Shown: in pieces, positions 1 to 5,368 of the stretch
How the letters are laid out: the number at the start of each line of letters is the position of its first letter
How positions within the stretch are numbered: position 1 is the stretch's first letter
Assembly (NCBI GenBank): GCA_946408315.1
Contig: CAMJRV010000178.1
Coordinates: 1 to 5,804, forward strand
Reading direction: 5' to 3'
Source of the DNA: an uncultured Bacillota bacterium
GTDB lineage: Bacteria > Bacillota > Clostridia > Peptostreptococcales > Anaerovoracaceae
Length of the DNA: 5,804 nucleotides
The notes under the pieces: generated by a model
Database searches by the model: none
What the model saw: only the letters and a program-made list of their open reading frames with translations
What the model was told of the DNA's origin: nothing
Translations under genes and position numbers: made by a program

Positions 1-33
1 GAGTTTGATTTAGCTGCCTACAAGCTTCATTAA
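1..33 (+). CDS. Possible 3' end of an upstream gene (partial)
   Basis: Frame 1 is open from the window edge to a TAA at 31-33 and would encode a ten-residue tail, EFDLAAYKLH. The other two plus-strand frames hit stops at once. A hairpin begins 35 bases downstream, where a terminator for such a gene would be expected. Ten codons is too little to recognise a family, and an open stretch this short can arise by chance, so this is only a tentative call. Confidence 0.22.
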   Translation, partial: EFDLAAYKLH

Positions 34-39
34 TCCATC

Positions 40-67
40 TTGACAATTACGTTTAACTTCTTATATT
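40..67 (+). promoter_or_regulatory. Candidate sigma-A promoter upstream of the DUF6485 gene
   Basis: A perfect -35 box TTGACA lies at 40-45. A -10-like TATATT at 62-67 gives a 16-base spacer, and the overlapping TATTAT at 64-69 gives 18. Transcription would start near 74, inside the left arm of the inverted repeat at 68-97, and leave a leader of about 105 bases before the ATG at 181. The boxes are seen directly; that they are used is inferred. Confidence 0.45.
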
Positions 68-101
68 ATAGAGCTACCGAACGATCGGTAGCTCTATTTC
101 T
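68..101 (+). terminator. Strong hairpin: terminator of an upstream gene or operator
   Basis: Arms 68-80 (ATAGAGCTACCGA) and 85-97 (its exact reverse complement) make a perfect 13-bp stem with a four-base loop ACGA. The tail TTTCT is only modestly T-rich. Position suits a terminator for a gene ending at 33. However, the promoter at 40-67 would start transcription inside the left arm, so RNA from it could not form the full stem. In that reading the repeat is a protein-binding operator; its ACCGA-N4-TCGGT core resembles the short symmetric sites of TetR-type repressors. I favour terminator slightly. Confidence 0.45.
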
Positions 102-180
102 CCAAAGGCATTTGCTGCCCGAGGAAAAATTACTTTCTTAGAAGCTTATGCAACTATTGGTCATTAAAGGAGGATGAATA

Positions 181-396
181 ATGTCTAGCAATCCGGCTTG
201 CCCTTGTAAGGATTATGAATGTAAATTCAATCCAATAAATCACGATAAAGGTTGTAATTTGTGTGTTGAAGACAGCGTGAAAACAGGAGAAATCCCCAAA
301 TGCTTTTTTATGGCATTAAAAGAGAATGTGAATGATGTTACAGATTGGTCGTTTAAAGCGTTTGCAAATTTAGTTCTAAACTCTGAAAAAAAATAA
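181..396 (+). CDS. Small cysteine-rich protein, DUF6485-like
   Basis: This is a 71-residue cytoplasmic protein with no signal peptide or membrane segment. Six cysteines (7, 9, 14, 25, 28, 41) are packed into the first 41 residues in a C-x-C-x4-C ... C-x2-C ... IPxCFF pattern. I recognise this as the DUF6485 type found in clostridia and other anaerobes. The C-terminal part (about 42-71) is an acidic, probably helical tail with a W-S-F-xx-F-A patch. The cysteine spacing suggests metal or iron-sulfur binding, but the function is unknown and I do not assign one. The start is secure: AAAGGAGG at 166-173 lies seven bases before the ATG. The gene converges on the deacylase gene, with 15 bases between their stop codons and no clear terminator between them. 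Confidence 0.85.
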   Translation: MSSNPACPCKDYECKFNPINHDKGCNLCVEDSVKTGEIPKCFFMALKENVNDVTDWSFKAFANLVLNSEKK

Positions 397-411
397 AGAT
401 TTCATGTTGAG

Positions 412-903
412 TCACTCATCAAAGTCACACATTACAATCGTATGCCCATGCTCTTCAATCAGGCGCTTTACATCTTCAAAATCAAGAATGATCGTCGCGG
501 TATTTTCCATAGGGTGAATGCCTATCTTTTCTCCGATCAGATCATTGTCAAATACCATAATGACATTTTTCTGTGTGTTGTTCAAAATGCCGACTGGGGT
601 TACACTTCCTTTTTCCAGTTTTAAATATTCCCATAGATCAGCTTCACTGGAAAAGCCCAGCTTGCGGCTTTGAAGCTGATCGCTCAATTCCTTCAGGTTA
701 ACCGTTTTATTTCCGGCTATCGCTACTAAATAGTAGTTTCTTTTTTTGTCATCACGCAGAAAAAGATTTTTAACCACCTTCTCGTCATATGGAATATCTT
801 GAAGGCGCGCTTCTTCCATGGTGTATACTGCGGGGTGGTCAAAATTCTCATATGAAATGTGACGACTGTCTAAAAGGGCATACAAATCCTTTTTATCTAA
901 CAT
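412..903 (-). CDS. YbaK/ProXp-ala-type aminoacyl-tRNA deacylase
   Basis: This 163-residue protein belongs to the prolyl-tRNA-synthetase-associated (YbaK/EbsC/ProX) editing-domain family. Members act in trans in the cytoplasm and hydrolyse mischarged tRNA, typically Ala-tRNA(Pro), to keep alanine out of proline codons. Visible signatures are the VVKNLFLRD block with Lys45 and Asn46, the GSVTPVGILNN block at 99-109, and IHPMENTATI with His130. Lys45, Asn46 and His130 match residues known to matter in ProXp-ala enzymes. The length matches single-domain members; the protein is not fused to ProRS. The start has a weak GGACGGGA ribosome site a few bases upstream. It is transcribed away from the marR operon and shares with it the regulatory stretch 904-1099. 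Exact tRNA specificity (Ala, Cys or other) cannot be read here; a relative such as PrdX is longer. Confidence 0.88.
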   Translation of the reverse strand: MLDKKDLYALLDSRHISYENFDHPAVYTMEEARLQDIPYDEKVVKNLFLRDDKKRNYYLVAIAGNKTVNLKELSDQLQSRKLGFSSEADLWEYLKLEKGSVTPVGILNNTQKNVIMVFDNDLIGEKIGIHPMENTATIILDFEDVKRLIEEHGHTIVMCDFDE

Positions 904-952
904 TCTTATTCCCGTCCGTTATGCTGTATTGAAATTAGGGCTTCTTTGGTTA

Positions 953-981
953 AGCGTAACGAAATATATACTTTTTGTCAA
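953..981 (-). promoter_or_regulatory. Candidate promoter of the deacylase gene
   Basis: On the minus strand TTGACA (981-976) is followed after 17 bases by TACGCT (958-953), which keeps the TA...T positions of a -10 box. Transcription would begin near 946, giving a leader of about 43 bases before the ATG at 903. The -35 is perfect and the -10 weak, so activity may depend on an activator. The 990-1011 palindrome sits just upstream of this -35. Confidence 0.4.
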
Positions 982-989
982 GGGCAAGT

Positions 990-1011
990 AACCTATCGAA
1001 TTCGATAGGTT
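990..1011. promoter_or_regulatory. Perfect 22-bp palindrome, putative regulator site
   Basis: The two 11-base halves AACCTATCGAA and TTCGATAGGTT are exact reverse complements with no central spacer. It lies between the divergent promoters: eight bases upstream of the deacylase -35 and 22 bases upstream of the marR -35. It is not followed by a T-tract on the plus strand, and the absence of a loop argues against a terminator. It differs in sequence from the two marR-proximal operators, so a second regulator is the simplest explanation. No binding protein can be named. Confidence 0.5.
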
Positions 1012-1025
1012 TAGGAAAGAAGTTC

Positions 1026-1053
1026 AAATAAGGTTGACAAGTCAACCTTATTT
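1026..1053. promoter_or_regulatory. Operator 1, overlapping the marR -35 box
   Basis: The arms 1026-1038 (AAATAAGGTTGAC) and 1041-1053 are perfect 13-base reverse complements around a central AA. The core GGTTGAC-AA-GTCAACC recurs at 1065-1080 as its reverse complement. The -35 box TTGACA lies inside the site, so a bound dimer would block RNA polymerase. The symmetric arms and position directly before a marR gene fit an autoregulatory MarR operator. The seven T residues at 1051-1057 make it look terminator-like, but they simply form the promoter spacer. Confidence 0.75.
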
Positions 1054-1062
1054 TTTTATAAT
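1034..1062 (+). promoter_or_regulatory. Consensus sigma-A promoter of the marR operon
   Basis: TTGACA at 1034-1039 and TATAAT at 1057-1062 are separated by exactly 17 bases; both boxes match the consensus fully. Transcription should start near 1069, inside operator 2. A promoter this strong would need tight repression, which the paired operators can supply. Confidence 0.85.
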
Positions 1063-1063
1063 A

Positions 1064-1081
1064 TGGTTGACTTGTCAACCA
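1064..1081. promoter_or_regulatory. Operator 2, covering the marR transcription start
   Basis: The arms 1064-1071 (TGGTTGAC) and 1074-1081 (GTCAACCA) are perfect reverse complements around a central TT. The 16-base core at 1065-1080 is the exact reverse complement of the operator 1 core. The centres are 33 bp apart, close to three helical turns, so two dimers would lie on the same face of the DNA. It spans the predicted start of transcription and ends two bases before the ribosome binding site. Confidence 0.75.
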
Positions 1082-1083
1082 AG

Positions 1084-1091
1084 TAAGGAGG
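1084..1091 (+). promoter_or_regulatory. Ribosome binding site that fixes the marR start
   Basis: TAAGGAGG lies eight bases before the ATG at 1100. The same frame stays open upstream to a TTG at 1034, but that codon is part of the -35 box and precedes the predicted transcription start, so the ATG at 1100 is the real start. Confidence 0.85.
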
Positions 1092-1099
1092 ATATCCCG

Positions 1100-1534
1100 A
1101 TGGAATATACAGCGATGGATTTCATTAAATTGAATAATAAGATTTATAGAAACACCCAGATGTATCTGGACAAGGTACTGAAAAAATATCAAATTAGCAG
1201 CGGCGCCTATCCGTATTTGTTCATTCTGGCAAAAAACGAAGGAATCAGCCAGAATCAAATCAGCAGGGAGATGGGGCAGGATAAGGCGATGTCGGCCAGA
1301 ACCATCACAAAGCTGATCGAACTGGAATACGTATATAAACAGGGGGATGACAGGGACAGCAGAGCCTATCAGCTGTATCTGACGGAAAAAGCCAAAGAGA
1401 CCATACCGAAAATCCATAAGGAAATCGAAGGTTTGATTGATCTGATAACGGAAGGCATATCGGAAGAAGAAAAAAATATTGCAATAAAGGCATTGTCAAG
1501 GATCTTTGATAATACCCAGCGGTTTAAGGAATGA
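1100..1534 (+). CDS. MarR-family transcriptional regulator
   Basis: This 144-residue protein has the usual MarR length and layout. An N-terminal helix (about 6-30) serves dimerisation. A winged helix-turn-helix occupies about 33-95: SQNQISREMG at 50-59 as the first helix, AMSARTITKLIELEYV at 63-78 around the recognition helix, and the wing with the hallmark D83-D84-R85-D86-S87-R88 followed by LYLTEKA. C-terminal helices (about 97-144) complete the dimer interface. Such proteins bind short palindromes as dimers and release DNA on binding phenolic, lipophilic or oxidising ligands. Two copies of a matching palindrome straddle its own promoter, so autorepression and control of the downstream exporter operon are likely. 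The stop lies 12 bases before the exporter start. No cysteine is present, so direct thiol sensing like OhrR is unlikely. The ligand is unknown. Confidence 0.93.
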   Translation: MEYTAMDFIKLNNKIYRNTQMYLDKVLKKYQISSGAYPYLFILAKNEGISQNQISREMGQDKAMSARTITKLIELEYVYKQGDDRDSRAYQLYLTEKAKETIPKIHKEIEGLIDLITEGISEEEKNIAIKALSRIFDNTQRFKE

Positions 1535-1546
1535 GAGAGAGTTTAA

Positions 1547-2992
1547 ATGGAAACAGCACAAGGCAGAAATAAATGGGCTATATTGATTATTGTTATTATT
1601 GCGAACTTCATGTCGGCCCTCGATGGCAGTATTGTAAACGTAGCATTGCCGAAAATGGCAAGAGCGTTGCATGTGGAAACATCGAGCATTCAATTAGTGC
1701 CGCTCAGCTATTTGATTGTAATTACCGGAACGGTATTGATCTTTGGACGGCTGGGTGATATTTACGGAAAAACGAGGCAGTTTCAGTTTGGATTGGGGTT
1801 ATTTACGTTTGGTTCCCTGTTATGTGGCTTGACCAGTTCTTTTCCGCTTCTGATTGCGGCAAGGGTGATACAGGCCACAGGCGCAGCCGGAACCATGGCG
1901 AACAGCCAGGGGATTATTGCGGAGACTTTCCCTGCGAATGAAAGAGGGCGGGCTCTCGGATTTTCCGGAACTGCCGTGGCATTGGGCTCGCTGGTAGGTC
2001 CTGGGCTTGGAGGAATCATCGTGGGCATGGGAAAATGGGAGTACATCTTCCTGATCAATGTTCCCATCGGTATCGTTGCATTGACCGCCGCATCCAAATT
2101 ATTGGGCAAAGGTCATAAAACCGCACAGGGTAAGCTGGACGGAGCCGGTGCGATCCTGATTATGCTTGCGATCGTCCCGCTGTTTATGTCCTTAAGCGAA
2201 GGATTAAACCTCGGATACACCGATCCGCTTATTTTGGCGGGCTTTCTCGTTGCAGTGGTTTCCTTCCTCATCTTCGTCCATTTGGAAAAGAAGAGCGAGA
2301 ACCCTTTGATCCAGCTGCAGCTATTTGGAAACAAACTGTTCTCCTTAAGCGTATTTTGTGCGTTCGTATCGTTTGTGGCGATTTTTTGCAGCAATATTAT
2401 ACTGCCGTTTTACCTGCAGGACGTCAGGGGCTATACGCCGCAGCATGCCGGTTTGATTATGATGACTTATCCGCTGATCTTAATGGTTGCAGCCCCGGTC
2501 AGCGGGCATTTATCCGATAAGGTCGGCTCTGAAATATTAACATTTTTGGGGTTGGTGTCGACCAGTCTGGGGCTTTTCTTCATGTCCAGCTTAAATGAAC
2601 ATTCCGCCCTTCCAGTCATGCTCCTCTTTATTGCGGCGATGTCTCTCGGCAACGGATTGTTTCAATCACCCAATAATGCGCTGGTTATGTCGACTGTTTC
2701 AAGAAATCAGCTCGGAGTTGCAGGGAGCGTAAACGCGCTTGTAAGAAACATGGGTATGGTCTGCGGAATTTCCCTGGCGACGACACTTTTATACCGGATG
2801 ATGAGTTTTAAAATCGGGTATCGGGTTACGGATTATGTGGTAGGAAATAACAGTGCGTTTATTTACGGTATGAAAATTGTCTATCTCACCGCAGCCGCTA
2901 TTTGCTTTGTGGGGGCGGTGCTTACCTTGCTAAGGCTGATAAAAGCACCGCAAAGGGTAATGATAATGAATAGGAGCCTCGAGAATAAATGA
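1547..2992 (+). CDS. DHA2-family MFS multidrug exporter (14 helices)
   Basis: This 481-residue integral membrane protein is a proton-coupled drug:H+ antiporter of the EmrB/QacA group. TM1 carries the DHA2 signature LDGSIVNVALP (25-35), with the acidic Asp26. Motif A is GRLGDIYGKTR (67-77). Motif B carries Arg106 in AARVIQATGAAG. The antiporter motif C is at about 147-156 with GPGLGG. Hydrophobic segments continue to about residue 465 and fit 14 helices; the length is normal. The ATG at 1547 follows the marR stop by 12 bases, with a modest purine-rich ribosome site (AAGGA at 1526-1530 or GAGAGAG at 1534-1540). The stop codon overlaps a possible ATG of the next frame. It should export lipophilic or cationic compounds or a modified metabolite, induced when MarR releases its operators. 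I cannot tell whether the substrate is a drug, a solvent or an endogenous product. Confidence 0.92.
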   Translation: METAQGRNKWAILIIVIIANFMSALDGSIVNVALPKMARALHVETSSIQLVPLSYLIVITGTVLIFGRLGDIYGKTRQFQFGLGLFTFGSLLCGLTSSFPLLIAARVIQATGAAGTMANSQGIIAETFPANERGRALGFSGTAVALGSLVGPGLGGIIVGMGKWEYIFLINVPIGIVALTAASKLLGKGHKTAQGKLDGAGAILIMLAIVPLFMSLSEGLNLGYTDPLILAGFLVAVVSFLIFVHLEKKSENPLIQLQLFGNKLFSLSVFCAFVSFVAIFCSNIILPFYLQDVRGYTPQHAGLIMMTYPLILMVAAPVSGHLSDKVGSEILTFLGLVSTSLGLFFMSSLNEHSALPVMLLFIAAMSLGNGLFQSPNNALVMSTVSRNQLGVAGSVNALVRNMGMVCGISLATTLLYRMMSFKIGYRVTDYVVGNNSAFIYGMKIVYLTAAAICFVGAVLTLLRLIKAPQRVMIMNRSLENK

Positions 2993-3025
2993 AGCAGACC
3001 GGCCACGAGATGCAGGCCCCGATGG

Positions 3026-3031
3026 AAGGAG
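3026..3031 (+). promoter_or_regulatory. Ribosome binding site favouring the 3040 start
   Basis: AAGGAG lies eight bases before the in-frame ATG at 3040. Earlier in-frame ATG codons at 2989, 3010 and 3022 have no comparable site. The 2989 codon overlaps the exporter stop as ATGA and could be reached by translational coupling, so it cannot be fully excluded. Confidence 0.6.
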
Positions 3032-3039
3032 AATGGAAA

Positions 3040-3621
3040 ATGCAGCGTTTTCAATATATTGCAAGTGTAATTCTATTCGCGATGTTTATCATTACGGTTC
3101 TCGTCAGGGCAGCGCTGCTCCGGCGTAAGGGAATCCGCGCTATTGTTTTTGGTGCGACGGACAAAACAGACTTCCTGCTTGTGCCGTTCGTACTTGTGAT
3201 CGTTTACGCCGTCCTTGCGAACAGTTTCAGCCTGCCGCTGTGGAAACCGCTCGTTAATCCATTCTGGGGAACCGTTATCACCGGATGGGCTGGTTTGATG
3301 CTCGGTGCAGCCGGAGTCGCCGGGATGATATTTACCCTCATTTCGTTCGGCGACTCTTTCCGGGTAGGGATTGATGAGGTGAAACCTGACCGGCTTGTCA
3401 CCACAGGTATGTTTCGGGTCAGCCGTAACCCAATTTATGTTTGCTTTGATTTGTTTTTTGTCGGCCTGTTCCTGGTTCATAGGAATATCGTCATAGCGAT
3501 AGCTGTTATCGGTTTTGCACTGTTGATACACAGGCAAATTCTGCGAGAGGAGAAGTTCCTTTGTTCGTATTATGGTGCAGAATACAAAGAATACTGCCGG
3601 AAAGTACGGCGGTACTTGTAG
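3040..3621 (+). CDS. Membrane methyltransferase, ICMT/PEMT-like
   Basis: From the ATG at 3040 this is a 193-residue membrane protein; starting at 2989 would add 17 hydrophilic residues. Hydrophobic helices lie at about 5-27, 44-61, 77-101 and 134-165. The C-terminal half carries the family signature: LVTTGMFRVSRNPIYVCF (119-136) with RNPIY in place of the common RHPxY, then REEKFLCSYYGAEYKEYCRKVRRYL (in two parts, 169-180 and 181-193) with the EE...YG.EY..Y pattern. These segments form the S-adenosylmethionine site in isoprenylcysteine carboxyl methyltransferases and phospholipid methyltransferases. Bacterial members rarely act on prenylated proteins, and their substrates are mostly unknown; a lipid, small acid or amine are all possible. 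Close linkage to the exporter suggests methylation of an exported or toxic compound. That link is inference. Confidence 0.82.
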   Translation: MQRFQYIASVILFAMFIITVLVRAALLRRKGIRAIVFGATDKTDFLLVPFVLVIVYAVLANSFSLPLWKPLVNPFWGTVITGWAGLMLGAAGVAGMIFTLISFGDSFRVGIDEVKPDRLVTTGMFRVSRNPIYVCFDLFFVGLFLVHRNIVIAIAVIGFALLIHRQILREEKFLCSYYGAEYKEYCRKVRRYL

Positions 3622-3667
3622 CGTATGGTACAGATTGACGGAGAAACCGGGTCTTTGGACAGGGAGT

Positions 3668-3673
3668 GAGGAG
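3668..3673 (+). promoter_or_regulatory. Ribosome binding site that fixes the hydrolase start
   Basis: GAGGAG at 3668-3673 abuts the ATG at 3674 with no spacing, but lies six bases before the ATG at 3680, which is therefore preferred. The frame is open back to 3572, but that would overlap the methyltransferase gene by 50 bases and add residues outside the hydrolase fold. Confidence 0.7.
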
Positions 3674-3679
3674 ATGGTT

Positions 3680-4459
3680 ATGAAAGAATATCAAATTAGT
3701 AAAACTGGTTATACAATGCGTTATCATGATTTCCCCGGTGATGATATGCCAATCCTTTTTATCCATGGACTTGGTTGTGCCGGTTCATTCGATTACCCGG
3801 AGGTCGCAGCACAGGATTCTTTAAAAAATCACCGCCATATTCTTGTGGATCTTTTGGGCGCCGGTTACAGTGACAAGCCCAACGAATTTCCCTATACCGT
3901 CGAAGATCATGCAAGATATTTGCAGGAATTTATCAGCTCTTTAAATCTGGGGCCGTTTATTTTGTTTGGGCATAGTCTGGGCGGAGCTGTTGCTCTTGCC
4001 TTGGCCGATAAATGTCGGGATAGACTTCATCAGATTATTTTAAGTGAATCAAATCTGGATAAGAGTTCCGAAGGCTCTACAAGTAAGTATATTGCTGATT
4101 TTGAAATGCAAGACTTTGTCGATCGCGGATTTGGCAAGTTGATAGAGAATAGCCGTAAAGGCGGAAATGGGATATGGGCTGCATCTCTGTCCGTATGGCT
4201 TCCAAAGGCCGCTTATTTGATATCAAAATCGGCCGCGGTAGGAGGAAATCCGTCATGGAGAAGTATATTATATTCTCTGGAATGTCCCAGAACATTTATC
4301 TTTGGCGAGAAATCTTTACCTGATCCGGATATACAGGTTCTTAACGAACATGGTATTCAAATCGAAATCGTTAAGGATGCCGGTCATTCCATGGCTTGGG
4401 AAAAACCGGAAGGTCTTGCTTTCGCTATCAGTAACGGAATCCAGCAAAGGACAGGGTAA
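3680..4459 (+). CDS. Alpha/beta hydrolase
   Basis: This 259-residue soluble protein has a complete alpha/beta hydrolase fold. The oxyanion-hole segment is LFIHGLG (26-32). The strand-turn VDLLGAGYSDKP (56-67) is typical of the esterase/haloperoxidase-like branch. The nucleophile elbow GHSLGG places the catalytic serine at 99. The C-terminal DAGHSMAWEKPEG gives catalytic His236. The acid is probably Asp215 or Glu210 in FGEKSLPDPD. A cap region spans about 125-195. There is no signal peptide, so it acts in the cytoplasm on a small ester, lactone, amide or similar substrate. The gene starts 58 bases after the methyltransferase gene with no clear promoter between, so it is likely the last gene of the marR operon. 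Pairing of a methyltransferase with a possible esterase is suggestive, but the fold alone does not give the substrate. Confidence 0.9.
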   Translation: MKEYQISKTGYTMRYHDFPGDDMPILFIHGLGCAGSFDYPEVAAQDSLKNHRHILVDLLGAGYSDKPNEFPYTVEDHARYLQEFISSLNLGPFILFGHSLGGAVALALADKCRDRLHQIILSESNLDKSSEGSTSKYIADFEMQDFVDRGFGKLIENSRKGGNGIWAASLSVWLPKAAYLISKSAAVGGNPSWRSILYSLECPRTFIFGEKSLPDPDIQVLNEHGIQIEIVKDAGHSMAWEKPEGLAFAISNGIQQRTG

Positions 4460-4486
4460 AAAGTGCAGTTCATGGCCCTGTTTTTT
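4451..4486 (+). terminator. Weak intrinsic terminator after the hydrolase gene
   Basis: ACAGGG (4451-4456) pairs with CCCTGT (4476-4481), and a T-tract follows (4481-4486). The stem has only six base pairs and the loop is 19 bases, so it would be inefficient; the stop codon at 4457-4459 falls in the loop. Partial read-through into the nuclease gene is possible. A TATAAA at 4494-4499 could be a -10 box for the nuclease, but no convincing -35 precedes it. Confidence 0.42.
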
Positions 4487-4507
4487 CCCCTTTTATAAAT
4501 GACATTT

Positions 4508-4513
4508 GGAGGT
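4508..4513 (+). promoter_or_regulatory. Ribosome binding site that fixes the nuclease start
   Basis: GGAGGT lies nine bases before the ATG at 4523. The upstream in-frame ATG at 4499 precedes the site and would add eight residues before the lipoprotein signal, so 4523 is preferred. Confidence 0.8.
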
Positions 4514-4522
4514 AGGCACAAA

Positions 4523-5368
4523 ATGAAACAGAATTGGCTAGTTATTTTATTAATCGGTATCATCCTGACGGGATGTTCGCCACAACAACCAGAAGAACAG
4601 ACACAGCAGTCTGTGCAATATTCAAAAACCACTGAGACCACAGCCGAAACGGAATTGTCCTTTGATGGATACAAAAAAATTGAGGTGGATGGCGGAGATT
4701 TCAGCGGACATCGTGAAGCAAATGCTGCAGTTGATATCGGTTTTGGAGATAGAGAATACTGGGCCTTTACTAATGAGCACGGCCAACTGGTTCGAGTCGT
4801 TGCCGATAAAATCATTCTCCAGAATGATGCGACAGAGCCCGTGAAGCCAAGCGGACGTTATTATAACGGCCAAGCTGATGTCCCTGGCACGGAGCGGCCC
4901 GATATGGATAAAGGACACATCATTGCAGACTCTTTGGGCGGAGTATCCAACGCTTATAACATCACGCCGCAGAACAGCATATTAAACCGCCATGGGGATC
5001 AGGCATACATGGAGAAGGTGATTCGCGATGCGGGCGGTTGCACAGATTTCGAAGCAGTCATAACTTATCCGGATACAGCGACGCAAATTCCGAGCCATTA
5101 TCATTACACATATACGTTAAACGGCAATGTTATCACGGAGGATTTCGACAATGTAAATCCAGATGAAGTCAATTACCCAAAATCAAGCGATGGCCAAGGC
5201 TCTCGAATTAAAGAAAGTCATGATATCTCTTCCATTGATAAAAATGGAGATGGTCAGGTAACAATAGCAGAAGCAAAGGCTGCAGGATTTAAAATGCCGA
5301 TAACAAAAGATCATTGGTTGTATCAATACATGGATGATCGTGACGGCGATGGAATGGTAGGAGAGTAA
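4523..5368 (+). CDS. Secreted lipoprotein DNA/RNA non-specific endonuclease with EF-hand/Excalibur-like tail
   Basis: This is a 281-residue protein. Residues 1-18 are a lipoprotein signal (one Lys, a hydrophobic core, lipobox LTGC with Cys18), so it should be anchored outside the membrane. A low-complexity Q/E/T linker (19-45) follows. The nuclease domain (about 47-210) has the beta-beta-alpha-metal motif DKGHIIADSLGG at 129-140, with His132 as general base and Lys in place of the common Arg of DRGH. It continues with NAYNITPQNSILNR (143-156) and Glu164. By comparison with Serratia-type nucleases Asn155 is the likely metal ligand; this is inferred alignment. The tail has a canonical 12-residue EF-hand loop (D239-N241-D243-Q245-T247-E250), then an Excalibur-like end with HWLYQYM and DRDGDGMVGE (272-281). 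Roles could be DNA scavenging, competence or defence. No adjacent inhibitor gene is evident. Confidence 0.88.
   Translation: MKQNWLVILLIGIILTGCSPQQPEEQTQQSVQYSKTTETTAETELSFDGYKKIEVDGGDFSGHREANAAVDIGFGDREYWAFTNEHGQLVRVVADKIILQNDATEPVKPSGRYYNGQADVPGTERPDMDKGHIIADSLGGVSNAYNITPQNSILNRHGDQAYMEKVIRDAGGCTDFEAVITYPDTATQIPSHYHYTYTLNGNVITEDFDNVNPDEVNYPKSSDGQGSRIKESHDISSIDKNGDGQVTIAEAKAAGFKMPITKDHWLYQYMDDRDGDGMVGE

Noticed and set aside
21..147. Repeated AAGCTT elements in the leader of the first gene.
   Set aside because: Six-base matches at unrelated positions are expected by chance and no longer flanking repeat accompanies them.
386..420. Bidirectional terminator between the convergent genes.
   Set aside because: There is an A/T run and a small GAGTCACTC symmetry, but no stem long enough to support a terminator.
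1026..1057. The first operator plus seven T residues looks like an intrinsic terminator.
   Set aside because: The two-base centre leaves no proper loop, the sequence contains the -35 box of a perfect promoter, and a second copy of the core follows without a T-tract.
950..1417. Long minus-strand open frame over the marR promoter and gene.
   Set aside because: It is antisense to a clear MarR gene, crosses the operators, and its translation has no recognisable domain.
3073..3537. Minus-strand open frame opposite the methyltransferase gene.
   Set aside because: The translation is highly charged and lacks family features, while the plus strand has an evident membrane protein with family motifs.
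3572..3679. Longer N-terminus for the alpha/beta hydrolase.
   Set aside because: It would overlap the methyltransferase gene by 50 bases, lacks a ribosome site, and the fold starts after the ATG at 3680.
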